The notes under the pieces were generated by a model. That model worked only from the letters and a program-made list of their open reading frames with translations. It ran no database searches and had not been told where the DNA came from. A stretch of 64,000 bases of DNA, from NCBI RefSeq assembly GCF_002933295.1, contig NZ_PSSW01000004.1:62001-126000 (forward strand), written 5' to 3'. Position numbers and translations under genes: made by a program. Shown here piece after piece: positions 63,762-64,000 of the stretch; positions within the stretch are counted from its first letter, which is position 1, and each line of letters starts with the position of its first letter. The DNA is from Marinobacter flavimaris (GTDB taxonomy: Bacteria; Pseudomonadota; Gammaproteobacteria; Pseudomonadales; Oleiphilaceae).

Positions 63762-63928
63762 CTGGCTAGTTTGCTTCCCTTCCTTTGGTCATTCAATCTA
63801 CCCAACTTCAAAGCCTGCCAGAAACCCTCACCCCGATGGGGTCACGTGGCATGGAGTGGAATGTCAATCTCAGTCGACGTAAGGCCCTTCCAGTATAGCC
63901 CTTGAACACGGAGATAGAGCCTGGTGCT

Positions 63929-64000
63929 TCAATCAGAGCGCATCTCTCGCATGCGCATTGGCATGTGGTCGATACGGCGGAAAATAGCGTCGAGATCGAG
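63929..64000 (-). CDS. C-terminal fragment of an unidentified minus-strand gene
   Basis: The last 24 codons, open to the window edge, end at TGA 63929-63931. The residues LDLDAIFRRIDHMPMRMREM look like a helical Met/Arg-rich C-terminus. Too little is visible to name it; the frame could also be chance. Confidence 0.35.
   Translation of the reverse strand, partial: LDLDAIFRRIDHMPMRMREMRSD

Noticed and set aside
1..64000. CRISPR array, tRNA/rRNA genes, insertion sequences or phage genes
   Set aside because: No regular direct repeats, no cloverleaf or rRNA stretches, and no transposase, integrase or phage structural protein were recognised.

Overview
The window reads as a chromosomal segment of a GC-moderate, marine-type gammaproteobacterium. 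It is most likely a Marinobacter or a close relative. That placement is inferred from gene content: a fused glucosylglycerol-phosphate synthase next to a GH13_18 phosphorylase, class I polyhydroxyalkanoate genes, a BCCT transporter, RadD, MtgA and paired phosphate transporters. No rRNA, tRNA, CRISPR array, insertion sequence, prophage or plasmid gene was recognised. It looks like ordinary chromosome, with several gene remnants and two genes that appear to carry in-frame internal deletions.

Layout. 1-4.3 kb: the tail of a GlxA/GbdR-like AraC regulator faces a three-gene minus-strand one-carbon operon (GcvT/DmdA-family methyltransferase, MetF-like protein, formate-THF ligase). 4.4-9.8 kb: housekeeping and accessory genes (DUF4112, FrnE-like DsbA, LysR/EamA divergent pair, TenA, NADAR, MtgA). 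9.8-14.2 kb: polyhydroxyalkanoate block phaZ, phaB, phaC, preceded by a small 2OG-oxygenase-like protein. 14.2-18.8 kb: two orphan periplasmic binding proteins, a J-domain protein, a VWA protein, an outer-membrane protein remnant, Ohr and YqeY. 18.9-29.2 kb: threonine aldolase, BCCT transporter, patatin, GST, cupin, an alpha/beta-hydrolase remnant, GMC oxidoreductase plus SDR, an ATP-grasp enzyme and an MscS channel. 29.3-35.3 kb: small membrane and periplasmic proteins, two SRPBCC-fold proteins, then an Na/Pi cotransporter and a PiT carrier. 35.4-42 kb: ferric-reductase-like flavocytochrome with a coupled 35-aa microprotein, Nudix hydrolase, metallopeptidase, and a TRAP transporter. 42-50.4 kb: FKBP, P-type ATPase, a coupled exported/membrane pair, RadD, a PAS-GGDEF cyclase and a beta-hydroxyacid dehydrogenase. 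50.6-58.7 kb: CspA, SDR/TetR pair, small Cys-rich proteins, lipoproteins, a MXKDX-repeat protein and a shortened MFS transporter. 58.9-64 kb: glucosylglycerol synthesis and phosphorolysis, then a second, internally deleted copy of the flavocytochrome/microprotein cassette.

How the genes work together. Osmoadaptation recurs: BCCT uptake of quaternary amines, a choline-dehydrogenase-like GMC enzyme, an MscS channel, and local synthesis and recycling of glucosylglycerol. Carbon storage is covered by phaZ/phaB/phaC; no phaA thiolase is present here. Phosphate uptake is covered by two unrelated low-affinity type systems. The one-carbon operon could move methyl groups from a methylated compound onto folate and out as formate.

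The least-described item I found is the conserved 35-residue single-pass membrane microprotein. Its start codon overlaps the stop codon of the ferric-reductase-like gene. The whole cassette is present twice, 27 kb apart, with the microprotein intact in both although one reductase has lost its FAD/NAD-binding core.
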